In this document: positions 42,131-51,604 of the stretch, piece by piece
Layout of the letters: every line of letters begins with the position of its first letter
How positions within the stretch are numbered: the first letter of the stretch is position 1
DNA from: Spirosoma fluviale
GTDB taxonomy: Bacteria; Bacteroidota; Bacteroidia; Cytophagales; Spirosomataceae
Direction: 5' to 3'
NCBI RefSeq assembly: GCF_900230225.1
Contig: NZ_OCNH01000001.1
Location: 1,798,001-1,862,000 of the forward strand
DNA length: 64,000 bases
Translations under genes and position numbers: made by a program
The notes under the pieces: generated by a model
Told to the model about the DNA's origin: nothing
Database searches by the model: none
The model's input: the letters and a program-made list of their open reading frames with translations, nothing else

Positions 42131-45100
42131 ATGCCTTTCTTTTTATTCTGTTTACTCCTCATCGGGATTTGGCCGGGTCGAACTCTTCAGGCTCAGTCGA
42201 AAACCGGTCAGTTTAGTTATTTGACCACCCGGGAGGGCCTATCTCAGGATAACGTGACCTGTATTCTCCAGGACCGAAAAGGGTTTATGTGGTTTGGTAC
42301 GCAGGATGGGCTGAACAAATTTGATGGCTATACTTATACTGTTTACCGGAATGATCCCCGCAAAGTCAATAGCCTTAGTCATAACTTTATTCACATCCTT
42401 TTTGAGGACAAACAAGGCCACTTATGGGTGGGTACCGATGATGGCGGTCTCAGTTTGTTTGATGCCAATACCGAAACCTTTACGAACTACAAACACCTTA
42501 CAGGAAAGACAAACAGCCTGGCTCACAACAAGGTGATGGCCATCACCCAGGATACACAGGGTTATCTCTGGGTAGGTACGGCCGGTGGTGGACTGGATCG
42601 GTTTGATCCGCAACAAAAAACCTTCACTCATTTTACCCATCAGGCGTCCAATCCCACCAGCTTAATTGATAATCAAGTCAGTTCTGTCTTCATTGATCAA
42701 AGCGGAATTATCTGGATTGGTACCGACGGCAGCGGTCTGGATCGGCTGGATCCGCGAAGTAATTCCTTTACCCATTTTCAGCATGATCCGGCCCGGCCTT
42801 ATTCCTTAAGTCATAATCGGGTAACTACGTGTCTGGAGGATTCCAGAGGGCGCTTTTGGGTTGGTACCGAAGGGGGTGGCTTAAATCTGCTTGACCGAAC
42901 CAGTGGGATCTTTACACACATCCGACATTCAACGCAGCAACCGGGACAACTCTCCAATAACGATGTGATGGTGCTGGCCGAGGGCAACGACCATACGTTG
43001 TGGATTGGTACCCAAAATGGGGGAATCACACTCCTGCACCCAAGTGGCTCGTTCTCCTATTATACCTATCAGGCCGATACGAACGACGGCCTCAATAATG
43101 GCTCCATCTACTCCATGTATCGAGACCCCGTTGGTACAATGTGGGTGGGGACCTATTCGGGGGGCGTTAATAAACTGGATGCACTCCCGTCAAAATTCAA
43201 CCTATATCAGCGAAGACCTCAAAACACCAATAAACTGTCTCATAATAACATCCTGACGGTTCGGGTCGACCAGGAAGGCGATTTGTGGCTGGGTACGGAT
43301 GGCGGAGGTATCAATGTTCTCCGAAAAGGGCAGTCTGTTTTTAAAACCTACCAATACACTGGCCGGGATGCTTCGTCAAATCCCCGAAATTTTATCCTCG
43401 CCATTTATGAAGATCGCCGGAAGCGTATCTGGACGGGTAGTTTCAAAGGTGGATTAACCCTATTCAACCGGGAAAAGGGCAGCTTTGAACCAAAGGGTAA
43501 TTTTAGTCTATTGAGTATCAGTGCAATCCTGGAGGCCAGCAATGGCATACTGTGGCTGGGGACTTTCGAAGGGGGGGTTATTCGCTACGACCCGAAAACG
43601 GATACAAGTACCCAGTTTGATGCGCATCCCGATCAGGCCGGTCAGCTCAGCTATCACACCATTACAGCCTTGTGGGAGGATCGAAGCGGTAACATCTGGT
43701 TGGGCACAGATGGAGGGGGTATTAATATCTTTCATCCCACAACGAAGCGATTTACCCAGTACATACGGGATACCAAAAATGCCGGAAGTTTGCCCAACAA
43801 TCAGGTTAATGCCCTTTTTGGAAGTAAGTCGGGCCAGCTTTGGATTGGTACCAATAGCGGCTTGAGTCGATTTGATGCGAGTACTCAAACGTTTACTACT
43901 TTCCGTAAGGTGAACGGGCTGGCCAACGAAGTGATAAGAGGAATCCTTGAGGATAAGCAGGGTACCCTGTGGTTAAGTACCAACAAAGGGATGAGCTCCT
44001 TTAAGCCTGCTACCCATACCGTCCGGAACTATACCGCCAGTGATGGACTCCAGGAAAATTCCTTCAACCGGATGGCCTGTTTTGTAGGAAAGGGCGGGCA
44101 GTTGTTTTTTGGGGGGGTAAGCGGCCTCAATAGTTTTAATCCCGACAGCCTGCGCGACAACCGCTTCATTCCACCCGTTTACATTACCGACTTTCAGTTG
44201 TTCAACCGGTCGGTCCGGGTAGAGGACCCACAATCCGTTCTTCAGAAGGTTATCAGCGAAACCCGTGATATTACGCTCAACTACGATCAATCGGTACTGT
44301 CGTTTGAATTTGCCGCGCTTAATTACACGCTTTCGGGTAAAAATCAGTACGCTTATAAACTCGAAGGCTTCGATGCCGACTGGATTCCGGCGGGTACCAA
44401 GCGTACGGTGAGCTATACGAATTTGAATCCGGGAGATTACGTGTTCCGGGTCAGAGCCTCCAATAACGATGGGGGATGGAATAAAAGGGGCACGTTTGTT
44501 CGTCTTCATATTATTCCTCCGGTTTGGCAAACGGGTTGGTTTAAAGGTCTGAGTGTCTTGTTGATGCTGTGCGCCCTGTACTGCGTATACCGCCTACGGG
44601 TCCAGCACATAAAAGCCCAGCAGGTGTACCTGGAGGGCCAGGTTCGGGAGCGGACCAGCGAGGTTGTGCAACAACGGCAGGAGCTTCAGGATCAGGCCCT
44701 TTATGTCGAGTTGTTACAGGCCAAAGTAGACCAGCAGGCGGCTCGCCAGGAGCTTCAGGATAGTGAACAGCGGTTTCGGGAAATGGCGGATAATGTCGAT
44801 GAAATTTTCTGGATACGGGATTTGCATGAACCCCGGTTTCTTTACATGAACCCGGCTTATGAAACGTTTAGTGGCCAGAGCCCACAAACTTTACAGGAAG
44901 ATCCACTTTCGTTTTTGACCTGTATTGTGGAAGATGACCAGGTTGCGGTGCGGGAGTCGTTACTGAATCCGGAGCACCAGAGTAGCTTCCGTTTCCGGAT
45001 CCGTCATTGGGACGGGCGCGTTTTCTGGATGCACGCCCGGGTGTTTCTGGCCAAGAATCAGGACGGTCTGCCCATCCGCTGGGTCGGGATAGCCACCGAT

Positions 45101-45850
45101 ATTACGATGGCCATTGAAAAGGAGCGAATTCTTGAAGAGTCTCTGGTAAAAGAGCGCAATCTGAACCAATTGAAGTCGCAGTTCATTGAAACGGCTTCTC
45201 ATGAGTTCCGGACCCCCCTCACAGTCATTAGTTCGAGCGCGGAACTCGTAAGGTTCTATGTCAATCGGTTTATACCAAGTTCTTCTTTAGCACCAATTAC
45301 CCGCCATCTCGATGTGCTGTTTACGAAAGTAGGCTCGCTCAATATGTTGATCGATGATACGCTTACCCTGAGTAAAATCGATGAGGGGAAAGTTCGGATA
45401 CATCTGGAATGGGTCGATCTGGTAGCCCTGAGCCGGGAGGTAATCCAGTCCAGCTTTAACCAGAGTGAGGCTAATGAACAATTGGTTCAGATGGAGGTAC
45501 GTGGTTGTCCTGTCGATATACAACTGGATCGAAACTTGCTGACCCATGTGCTGACCAACCTGCTGAGCAATGCGTTAAAATTTTCCACCACTTCTCCCCG
45601 CCTGATTCTTGAGTTTAAACCTCAGGAAGTAAGGCTGTTGGTGTGCGATGAAGGGATGGGAATACCGGCTAGCGAATTACGGTATTTGTTCAATAAATTC
45701 TTCCGGGCTACCAATGTGAACGCCATTCAGGGAACGGGCCTTGGTCTGGCAATTTGCCGGGAATATGTCACGCTACAGGGGGGGCGGATTGAGGTAGAGA
45801 GTACAGAAGGTAAAGGGACTACGTTTACCGTTACGCTCCCCCTCATATGA
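42131..45850 (+). CDS. Giant sensor kinase: Reg_prop propellers, Y_Y_Y, PAS, HisKA, HATPase (no receiver)
   Basis: 1239 residues with a signal segment (MPFFLFCLLLIGIWPGRTLQ). The sensor half parallels the 36484-40707 protein repeat by repeat ([37 protein letters not shown]) and includes a Y_Y_Y domain ([20 protein letters not shown]). After the membrane segment (about 810-830) and a Gln-rich coiled coil it has a PAS domain (MADNVDEIFWIRDLHEPRFL, RWVGIATDITMAIE) in place of the paralogue's direct linker. HisKA carries SHEFRTPLTVISSSAELVRF (His about 1023) and HATPase_c ends with GTGLGLAICREYVTLQGG. No receiver or HTH is attached, so it needs a separate response regulator, none of which is adjacent. 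The ligand is unknown. Confidence 0.92.
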   Translation: MPFFLFCLLLIGIWPGRTLQAQSKTGQFSYLTTREGLSQDNVTCILQDRKGFMWFGTQDGLNKFDGYTYTVYRNDPRKVNSLSHNFIHILFEDKQGHLWVGTDDGGLSLFDANTETFTNYKHLTGKTNSLAHNKVMAITQDTQGYLWVGTAGGGLDRFDPQQKTFTHFTHQASNPTSLIDNQVSSVFIDQSGIIWIGTDGSGLDRLDPRSNSFTHFQHDPARPYSLSHNRVTTCLEDSRGRFWVGTEGGGLNLLDRTSGIFTHIRHSTQQPGQLSNNDVMVLAEGNDHTLWIGTQNGGITLLHPSGSFSYYTYQADTNDGLNNGSIYSMYRDPVGTMWVGTYSGGVNKLDALPSKFNLYQRRPQNTNKLSHNNILTVRVDQEGDLWLGTDGGGINVLRKGQSVFKTYQYTGRDASSNPRNFILAIYEDRRKRIWTGSFKGGLTLFNREKGSFEPKGNFSLLSISAILEASNGILWLGTFEGGVIRYDPKTDTSTQFDAHPDQAGQLSYHTITALWEDRSGNIWLGTDGGGINIFHPTTKRFTQYIRDTKNAGSLPNNQVNALFGSKSGQLWIGTNSGLSRFDASTQTFTTFRKVNGLANEVIRGILEDKQGTLWLSTNKGMSSFKPATHTVRNYTASDGLQENSFNRMACFVGKGGQLFFGGVSGLNSFNPDSLRDNRFIPPVYITDFQLFNRSVRVEDPQSVLQKVISETRDITLNYDQSVLSFEFAALNYTLSGKNQYAYKLEGFDADWIPAGTKRTVSYTNLNPGDYVFRVRASNNDGGWNKRGTFVRLHIIPPVWQTGWFKGLSVLLMLCALYCVYRLRVQHIKAQQVYLEGQVRERTSEVVQQRQELQDQALYVELLQAKVDQQAARQELQDSEQRFREMADNVDEIFWIRDLHEPRFLYMNPAYETFSGQSPQTLQEDPLSFLTCIVEDDQVAVRESLLNPEHQSSFRFRIRHWDGRVFWMHARVFLAKNQDGLPIRWVGIATDITMAIEKERILEESLVKERNLNQLKSQFIETASHEFRTPLTVISSSAELVRFYVNRFIPSSSLAPITRHLDVLFTKVGSLNMLIDDTLTLSKIDEGKVRIHLEWVDLVALSREVIQSSFNQSEANEQLVQMEVRGCPVDIQLDRNLLTHVLTNLLSNALKFSTTSPRLILEFKPQEVRLLVCDEGMGIPASELRYLFNKFFRATNVNAIQGTGLGLAICREYVTLQGGRIEVESTEGKGTTFTVTLPLI

Positions 45851-46025
45851 GTTCTCGTAGACCCTTGAGCCGTTACTGGCGAGGGTCATCTTGTTGTTCA
45901 TCGGGCTAACCGGACAGGCAACCTGCTCAGCTTCTTCAGTCAAGAGACTGCGTGTTCGGTATTCTGTAAAAATTTTGTAGTTTTAGCGTGAACACGTTCA
46001 TCCTCATGTACATACTCTAGCAACT

Positions 46026-47342
46026 ATGGCAACCCGCAGGACTTTCTTCCGCCAAACCGCAGCCGCAGCGACCGGTGCGCTCACGCTCCCACAGTTTTTA
46101 CCCGAAACGTTTGCGAATCCAGTCGCCACGGCCGATGTCAGGCTAAAGTCGGCCGCTGAGTGGGCGCAGGATGAAGATTTCTGGTCCTGGATAAAATCAG
46201 AGTATACCGTATCCCCTAATCTGCTCAACCTGAACAATGGGGGCGTTTGTCCACAACCCAAAGTAGTGCAGGATGCGCACATTCGATTTTACCAGTATTG
46301 CAACGAAGCGCCGTCCTACTACATGTGGCGGATTCTGGATCAGGGTCGGGAAGCCCTGCGGAGTAAACTGGCCGATCTGGGCGGCTGTTCGGCGGAAGAA
46401 ATTGCCATCAACCGGAACGCTACCGAGGGACTGAATACCGTGATCTTCGGCCTGAATTTAAAAGCGGGTGATGAAGTCGTGCTCACAAAACAGGATTACC
46501 CAAACATGCTCAATGCCTGGAAACAGCGTGAAAAGCGGGATGGCATTAAACTGGTTTACCTCGATCTGAACCTGCCCAGCGAAGACGACGACGCCCTGGC
46601 CGAGCAGTATATACGGGCGTTTACACCCCGTACCAAAGTGGTGCATGTTACGCATATGATTAACTGGATCGGGCAGGTGATGCCTGTTCGGAAAATTGCC
46701 GATGCCGCCCACAAGCGCGGTATCGAAGTTATTGCCGATGGTGCCCACTCATTCGCGCTGTTCGATTTCAAGATTCCCGACCTCGGCTGCGACTATTTTG
46801 CGAGTAGCCTCCACAAGTGGCTTTGTGCGCCCTTTGGCAGCGGGATGCTGTATATCAGGCAGAACAAGATCAAAAATGTCTGGGCACTGCTATCGAACAA
46901 CGAGCCCGATGGACCGGATATCCGTAAATTTGAAAGCCTGGGAACGCGCTCTTTTGCCTCCGAAATGGCCATTGGAACGGCGGTCGATTTTCATAACAGC
47001 ATTGGCTCGGCCCGCAAGTTCGCCCGTGCTCACTTTCTGAAAAACTACTGGATGGAGCGGGTGAAAGATATTCCCGGCGTTAAGATACATACCTCCTTCA
47101 AACCGGAATTTGCGGGGGCTGTGGCAATGTTTTCCATCGACGGCATGAAACCGTCCGAAATAGACGGCCAATTACTGAATCAGTATAAAATACATACGGT
47201 AGGTATTGAGTGGGAAAACATTAAAGGGATACGGGTAACGCCCCATATCTACCATTCACCCAAAGACCTGGATCGACTGGTGGCCGCTATCACAACCATC
47301 GCCAACAAACAGATTACTGCCGGGAATCAAAAGAAAAGCTAG
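46026..47342 (+). CDS. Class V aminotransferase-fold PLP enzyme with Tat signal
   Basis: 438 residues. The N-terminus has a twin-arginine motif (TRRTFFRQTAAAATGALTLP) and a hydrophobic stretch ending near residue 32, suggesting Tat export of a folded cofactor-containing enzyme. The remainder is the fold-type I, class V family: NLNNGGVCPQPKVV (about 77), INRNATEGLNTVIFGL, HVTHMINWIGQVMPV, ADGAHSFALFDF and the PLP-lysine motif SSLHKWLCAPFG (about 263). Relatives include isopenicillin N epimerase-like and cysteine-desulfurase-like proteins; the substrate cannot be assigned. ATG 46026 immediately precedes the twin-arginine motif. Terminator at 47365-47398. Confidence 0.85.
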   Translation: MATRRTFFRQTAAAATGALTLPQFLPETFANPVATADVRLKSAAEWAQDEDFWSWIKSEYTVSPNLLNLNNGGVCPQPKVVQDAHIRFYQYCNEAPSYYMWRILDQGREALRSKLADLGGCSAEEIAINRNATEGLNTVIFGLNLKAGDEVVLTKQDYPNMLNAWKQREKRDGIKLVYLDLNLPSEDDDALAEQYIRAFTPRTKVVHVTHMINWIGQVMPVRKIADAAHKRGIEVIADGAHSFALFDFKIPDLGCDYFASSLHKWLCAPFGSGMLYIRQNKIKNVWALLSNNEPDGPDIRKFESLGTRSFASEMAIGTAVDFHNSIGSARKFARAHFLKNYWMERVKDIPGVKIHTSFKPEFAGAVAMFSIDGMKPSEIDGQLLNQYKIHTVGIEWENIKGIRVTPHIYHSPKDLDRLVAAITTIANKQITAGNQKKS

Positions 47343-47364
47343 AAAATCACTGCCTTCGCGTGAC

Positions 47365-47398
47365 AAAAAACGCTGGCTCCAGAAGGGTCAGCGTTTTT
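47365..47398 (+). terminator. Terminator of the PLP enzyme gene
   Basis: AAAAACGCTG pairs with CAGCGTTTTT (right arm 47389-47398), extended inward by G-U and G-C pairs around an AGAA loop; the T tract completes it. It begins 22 bp after the stop. Confidence 0.88.
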
Positions 47399-47608
47399 AT
47401 TATCTATCCACACCAACATAAGCCAAACTTGCATTGGCCTATAGTATACAGTCAATACGCAGGATAGCAAAGTAGTGTGGCAATACAGATCCGGTAGACT
47501 AGCTGGCCCAAAGGCTTTGAATAACAAATGTCGCTTCCGGAGACTGCCGAATAGTATTTAGCCTACGTCTGCTTTGCAACGTGTGAGTATTTTGAGAAAG
47601 AAAAATCT

Positions 47609-48583
47609 ATGGATCAAGTGAAATGGGGTATAATCGGTTGCGGTGATGTAACCGAAGTGAAAAGTGGGCCTGCTTTTAACAAGGTGCCCAATTCTGAATT
47701 AGTAGCGGTGATGCGTAGGGATGCCCAAAAAGCGGCCGATTATGCCCTTCGACACAAAGTGCCCGTTTGGTACAGCGATGCCGATGCGCTCATTAATGAC
47801 CCCAACGTTAACGCCATTTACGTAGCCACGCCACCCGATACCCATGCCGAGTACGCCATCCGGGCCATGCGTGCGGGCAAACCGGTGTACGTTGAAAAAC
47901 CGATGGCCCTCAATGCGGCTGAATGCGAGGCAATGAATCGGGTGAGTACGGAGACGGGTGTGCCACTCTTTGTCGCTTTTTACCGGCGGGCGCTGCCGTA
48001 TTTTCTAAAAGTAAAGGAGCTGATCGACCAAAACGTTATCGGCGACATTCGGTGCGTGACAATCCAGCTGCATCAACAGCCAGCCACCGCCGAAAAACAA
48101 GATCAGCCTAACTGGCGGGTATCGCCCGAGGTATCCGGTGGGGGACTTTTCCATGATTTAGCCTCCCATCAGTTCGATTTTCTGGAATACGCGCTCGGCC
48201 CGATTAAAAGGGCCACCGGTATTGCCCGAAATCAGGCCGGGCTGTATGCCGCCGATGACATCGTTATGGCAAATTTTGCGTTTGAATCGGGTGTGTTGGG
48301 TACCGGGAGCTGGTGTTTTACGGTAAACAAAGAGCAGCGGATTGACCAGACACAACTGATTGGCTCCAAAGGCAAAATCACGTTCTGTTTTTTTGAGAAG
48401 TTCACCATTCGGGTCGAAACCGACACGGGTCTGGACGAATACTCAATTCCTTTTCCCGAACATGTTCAACAGCCACTTATTGACTTGGTCGTTAAAGACC
48501 TGCGTGGTGTGGGCAAAAGCACCAGTACCGGTGAGACAGCCGCAAGAATCAATTACATTCTGGATCAGATAACCGGGCGTTAA
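47609..48583 (+). CDS. Gfo/Idh/MocA-family oxidoreductase
   Basis: 324 residues. The N-terminal Rossmann domain has VKWGIIGCGDVTEVKSGPAF (NAD(P)-binding) and NAIYVATPPDTHAEYAIRAM; the signature EKP Lys is in GKPVYVEKPMALNAAECEAM (about 93). The C-terminal alpha/beta domain has GGGLFHDLASHQFDFLEYAL with the conserved Asp/His of the active site. Members oxidise or reduce sugars, inositols and related compounds. Substrate unknown. Cytosolic. It converges with the saccharopine-dehydrogenase-like gene, and the two stop codons share the four bases TTAA at 48580-48583. Confidence 0.9.
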   Translation: MDQVKWGIIGCGDVTEVKSGPAFNKVPNSELVAVMRRDAQKAADYALRHKVPVWYSDADALINDPNVNAIYVATPPDTHAEYAIRAMRAGKPVYVEKPMALNAAECEAMNRVSTETGVPLFVAFYRRALPYFLKVKELIDQNVIGDIRCVTIQLHQQPATAEKQDQPNWRVSPEVSGGGLFHDLASHQFDFLEYALGPIKRATGIARNQAGLYAADDIVMANFAFESGVLGTGSWCFTVNKEQRIDQTQLIGSKGKITFCFFEKFTIRVETDTGLDEYSIPFPEHVQQPLIDLVVKDLRGVGKSTSTGETAARINYILDQITGR

Positions 48584-49803
48584 CTCGTGGTCACTACCGA
48601 AAAGGTCAGGCCGGAGTGACTTTGCAAACGGTCAATCAGTTGATCGCCAAACCCGGTGGCTGGTGTATAAAAACCGCCGGGTTTGTCTGTTTTAGCGATA
48701 TCCTGCGCTAAACAAAGTCCCGCCTGAGCGATCATTTTCGCCGTTGAGCCGTACCCTGGGTCACGGTCGCCGGAAACGCGTACCTGTATTGTTTGACCGG
48801 TCTCTGTTTTGCCGTATACATCATGCACAAAAAAACCGGTACGCTGGGCTTCGGGACTGGGACCTTCTCCCGGTTTGGGCAGCAAGCGGCCGATCAACCC
48901 CCGTAGAGGGCGGGCAGCTACCGCCAGCATAAACCCACCGATGCCTGCCGTTACCGCTGAAGATGCCAGAAAACCGACGACACCTTTTCCAGTCAGCATA
49001 GCTTCGTTGTAGATGAACTGCTGATGATACTGCAAAAACGCATTGGACCGCTGAACCACTCGTTCGTTAACGGCTGCCATCACAAAAGGGGCCATCCAGG
49101 CGTTGGCATCGGCGTCGTATTTCACAGATAGGATAGGGGACTGTCTAGGGCGAGTATAGGCAACTGGTGGACAGATGCTATACGGGTTTGCCAGTTCTTT
49201 ACGCAGGGTCGCATCCGTAGAGGCTTCTTTTACCAGGTTGAGTACACTGGCTATCGTACCACCCGATGCACCGCCTTTGGCGGCTTTCACCCGCATAGTC
49301 ACCGTTGAGCAGGTCGTGCCAAAATGGGCTTTCGCCTGTTCTTGCAGGTAGTAAACACCCATATCGGACGGGATGGAATCGTAGCCACAACAATGTACAA
49401 TGCGAGCACCCGTTTGTCGGGCAAGGGTTTCATAGCGGTCGATCATCCGTTTTACCCAGTGAACTTCGCCAGTCAGGTCGCAGTAGTCTGTACCGGTTTC
49501 AGCGCAGGCTTTTACCAGTGGCTCGCCATATAAGGCATAAGGGCCAACCGTCGAAACAACCACCTTCGTTTGTTTACACAACCTGGTAAGTGCTTCGGCC
49601 GACTGCGCGTCCGCTACGACAAATGGCAATGTAGATGCCGTTTCGCCTAAGGCGTTCCGTACCGCCAGAAGCTTTTTTTCTGACCGTCCCGCGATTGCCC
49701 ATTTTACGGAGCCATCGCTACCGTACTGGTCGAACAGGTATCGGGTTATAATCTGGCCCACAAAACTGGTAGCGCCATAAACGATAACATCGAAAGTAGG
49801 CAT
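48580..49803 (-). CDS. Saccharopine-dehydrogenase-like NADP-binding protein (trans-acting enoyl reductase type)
   Basis: 407 residues. The N-terminus FDVIVYGATSFVGQIITRYL is a Rossmann-fold dinucleotide site, and YALYGEPLVKACAETGTDYC, DLTGEVHWVKRMIDRYE and IVHCCGYDSIPSDMGVYYLQ match the saccharopine-dehydrogenase-like oxidoreductases and mycobacterial trans-acting enoyl reductases, not true lysine-pathway enzymes. A hydrophobic stretch (VVGFLASSAVTAGIGGFMLA) in the second half may lie on a membrane. Activity is unknown; a lipid-reducing role is only suggested by relatives. A short hairpin (49849-49870) lies upstream of its start. Confidence 0.82.
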   Translation of the reverse strand: MPTFDVIVYGATSFVGQIITRYLFDQYGSDGSVKWAIAGRSEKKLLAVRNALGETASTLPFVVADAQSAEALTRLCKQTKVVVSTVGPYALYGEPLVKACAETGTDYCDLTGEVHWVKRMIDRYETLARQTGARIVHCCGYDSIPSDMGVYYLQEQAKAHFGTTCSTVTMRVKAAKGGASGGTIASVLNLVKEASTDATLRKELANPYSICPPVAYTRPRQSPILSVKYDADANAWMAPFVMAAVNERVVQRSNAFLQYHQQFIYNEAMLTGKGVVGFLASSAVTAGIGGFMLAVAARPLRGLIGRLLPKPGEGPSPEAQRTGFFVHDVYGKTETGQTIQVRVSGDRDPGYGSTAKMIAQAGLCLAQDIAKTDKPGGFYTPATGFGDQLIDRLQSHSGLTFSVVTTS

Positions 49804-49848
49804 AGTAAGGGATATATTTTAGGCGGCAGGTTCAGCTGATGTGAGAAT

Positions 49849-49870
49849 GAGACGCAAGGTATTGCGTCTC
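49849..49870. terminator. 9-bp hairpin between the ABC partner and the oxidoreductase genes
   Basis: GAGACGCAA and TTGCGTCTC form a perfect stem with a GGTA loop, 5 bp beyond the stop of the gene at 49875 on the minus strand. No strong U tract follows on the minus strand, so it may be a small palindromic repeat rather than a terminator. Confidence 0.5.
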
Positions 49871-49874
49871 TACG

Positions 49875-50945
49875 TTAAAAAGAAAGACCTTTTGCCAATC
49901 TGTATGAATATCCTAATGCCCCTAACCAGCCTACAATCAGCCAGATATACACCGGAAGACCGAACATAATGAGCAACAATCCGCCAATGAAACCGGCTAA
50001 TATACCCGACAACCAACGCTCGGGATCAATGGTCTGCGGATAAGCAAGTGCGTGTAAAAGCAAAATCCAGCCCCAGCCCGCCAGCCAAAGCCAGAGAATA
50101 TAATCCAGCCTGATGTCGGTAGGGCAGTTTCGCAGGAGAACCAGTAACTCGGGTAACCAGATAAGCCCATACATGAGCGTATACCGGCCGAATCGCTGAA
50201 GCTGGGTAAAGGGTAGGTTCTGTAATAGAAGCAGGTATTTGTGTTCAAACGCACTTACCTGACCGCCCACCTGCGTATGACCCAGCACGGCCAGTAACAG
50301 CCCAATCAGGAGAAGGCGCTGGTCGTAGTCGTCCGTGGGGTAAAGCCGACAAACACCCACCAGCAACAGACACGAAAATGCTTTGGTCAGCACGAGCGAC
50401 AGAGGTTCATGACGGAGCCAATAGGTTGGGAAAAACAGTTCGTACCGTAGCGGAATGGATACATACGGGAGCTGGAGGCTGCCAGGGTTTGGATGCCTTA
50501 GTCGATAATCGGCTAGAGCCACGCCCGTGATCGTTAATCCGACTAACACGAGAACAATAGCCGTCAGAGAATCCCACCGCCGGTAGACTGTGGCAATCTG
50601 GACCATCCACCCACCATAAGTGATAATAGGAAAAAGAAGTGCCAGTTGCACCCCGAACCACATGGTCAATCGGGCAGGCGTAGGAATGAGCCAGAAGGTT
50701 TGTAGAAAAAGGTGCTCGGGAGCGCCTAACTCCTGACGGACGAATGACACCGTTTTGAGCAGATAAAGCCCCCATAGCCCAAAAACAAGAGCCAGCAGCA
50801 AAGGCGAACCAAGGGCTGCCGTAATCAGGGCTTTGTGCTCTACGGCGCTCAGAAAGCCAAAGGCTACCAGCAGAATGACCAGAAACGTACCCGCGTTTCG
50901 GGCGTAGAAGGCACTTACAAAGACCCGGTTCAGTACGGTCAGCAT
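49875..50945 (-). CDS. Polytopic membrane protein, probable permease of the adjacent ABC ATPase
   Basis: 356 residues with nine or so hydrophobic segments, e.g. FLVILLVAFGFLSAVEHKAL, SPLLLALVFGLWGLYLLKTV, FGVQLALLFPIITYGGW, LTAIVLVLVGLTITGVALAD and GILAGFIGGLLLIMFGLPVY. I do not recognise a named family. The gene starts 8 bp after the ATPase stop on the same strand, and such close pairing with a lone ABC ATPase makes it the likely membrane partner. No solute-binding protein gene is present, so export or an unusual import is possible. Substrate unknown. Confidence 0.7.
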   Translation of the reverse strand: MLTVLNRVFVSAFYARNAGTFLVILLVAFGFLSAVEHKALITAALGSPLLLALVFGLWGLYLLKTVSFVRQELGAPEHLFLQTFWLIPTPARLTMWFGVQLALLFPIITYGGWMVQIATVYRRWDSLTAIVLVLVGLTITGVALADYRLRHPNPGSLQLPYVSIPLRYELFFPTYWLRHEPLSLVLTKAFSCLLLVGVCRLYPTDDYDQRLLLIGLLLAVLGHTQVGGQVSAFEHKYLLLLQNLPFTQLQRFGRYTLMYGLIWLPELLVLLRNCPTDIRLDYILWLWLAGWGWILLLHALAYPQTIDPERWLSGILAGFIGGLLLIMFGLPVYIWLIVGWLGALGYSYRLAKGLSF

Positions 50946-50953
50946 AGCCGGGA

Positions 50954-51589
50954 TTAAGATGTAGATAAAATAACGCCGTTGCCAACTTGCCAGGTACTCG
51001 TTAGCGGTAGGCCCGTCAGGCTGATGTCCTGATGCGACGTAAGCAGAAATGAGACGTCTTGTTCGGACCTAAGCTGCCGAATGTAGTCGAACAGTTTTTC
51101 TGCCGTAGCCACGTCCAGAGTCGTTAAGGGTTCGTCGAGGAGCACGAGGCTAGGAGTGCCCAGGAACGCTAGAAGTAAGGATAATTTCTTGAGCATCCCA
51201 CTCGAAAACTGGCCGGTTGACTGCGTCCAGAAGGTATCGACACCCAGCAGCTTGGCCAGCGATTCGATTTGTCCGGCGGGCGCTTTTTTGGCTTTACCAA
51301 CAAATCCGGACAGGTCGCGGGCGGTCAGGAAAGTAGGGTAAACGGGCTCGGCTTCGGCATAGTTGACCCGCATCCGGTAGGCTACCGGGTCACGGGTTAT
51401 GTCAAATTTGCCTTCCAGTTCAATTTGTCCGGAGAAAGGTAACAACCCGGCCACCGTCCGGAAAAACGTGGTTTTCCCCGACCCATTCCCACCCCGGAAG
51501 TAATGAAAACCCGGCGGCAACTGTAGGACGGGCACCGTCAAAATGGGTTGCCCGCTGTACGCTTTGGTAAAGTTTGTGACGGTTAACAT
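50954..51589 (-). CDS. ABC transporter ATP-binding protein
   Basis: 211 residues, small and close to the minimal ATPase domain. Walker A is GGNGSGKTTFF (about 34-44), the signature is FSSGMLKKLSLL (about 128), Walker B is SLVLLDEPLTTLDV (about 146) and the switch His is in LLTSHQDISL. It resembles CcmA/heme-exporter-type and other single-domain export ATPases. It sits 15 bp after the TonB receptor stop and 8 bp before the membrane partner, so the three genes probably form one operon in the order receptor-ATPase-permease. Confidence 0.88.
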   Translation of the reverse strand: MLTVTNFTKAYSGQPILTVPVLQLPPGFHYFRGGNGSGKTTFFRTVAGLLPFSGQIELEGKFDITRDPVAYRMRVNYAEAEPVYPTFLTARDLSGFVGKAKKAPAGQIESLAKLLGVDTFWTQSTGQFSSGMLKKLSLLLAFLGTPSLVLLDEPLTTLDVATAEKLFDYIRQLRSEQDVSFLLTSHQDISLTGLPLTSTWQVGNGVILSTS

Positions 51590-51604
51590 ATCTCTCTACT
51601 ACCC

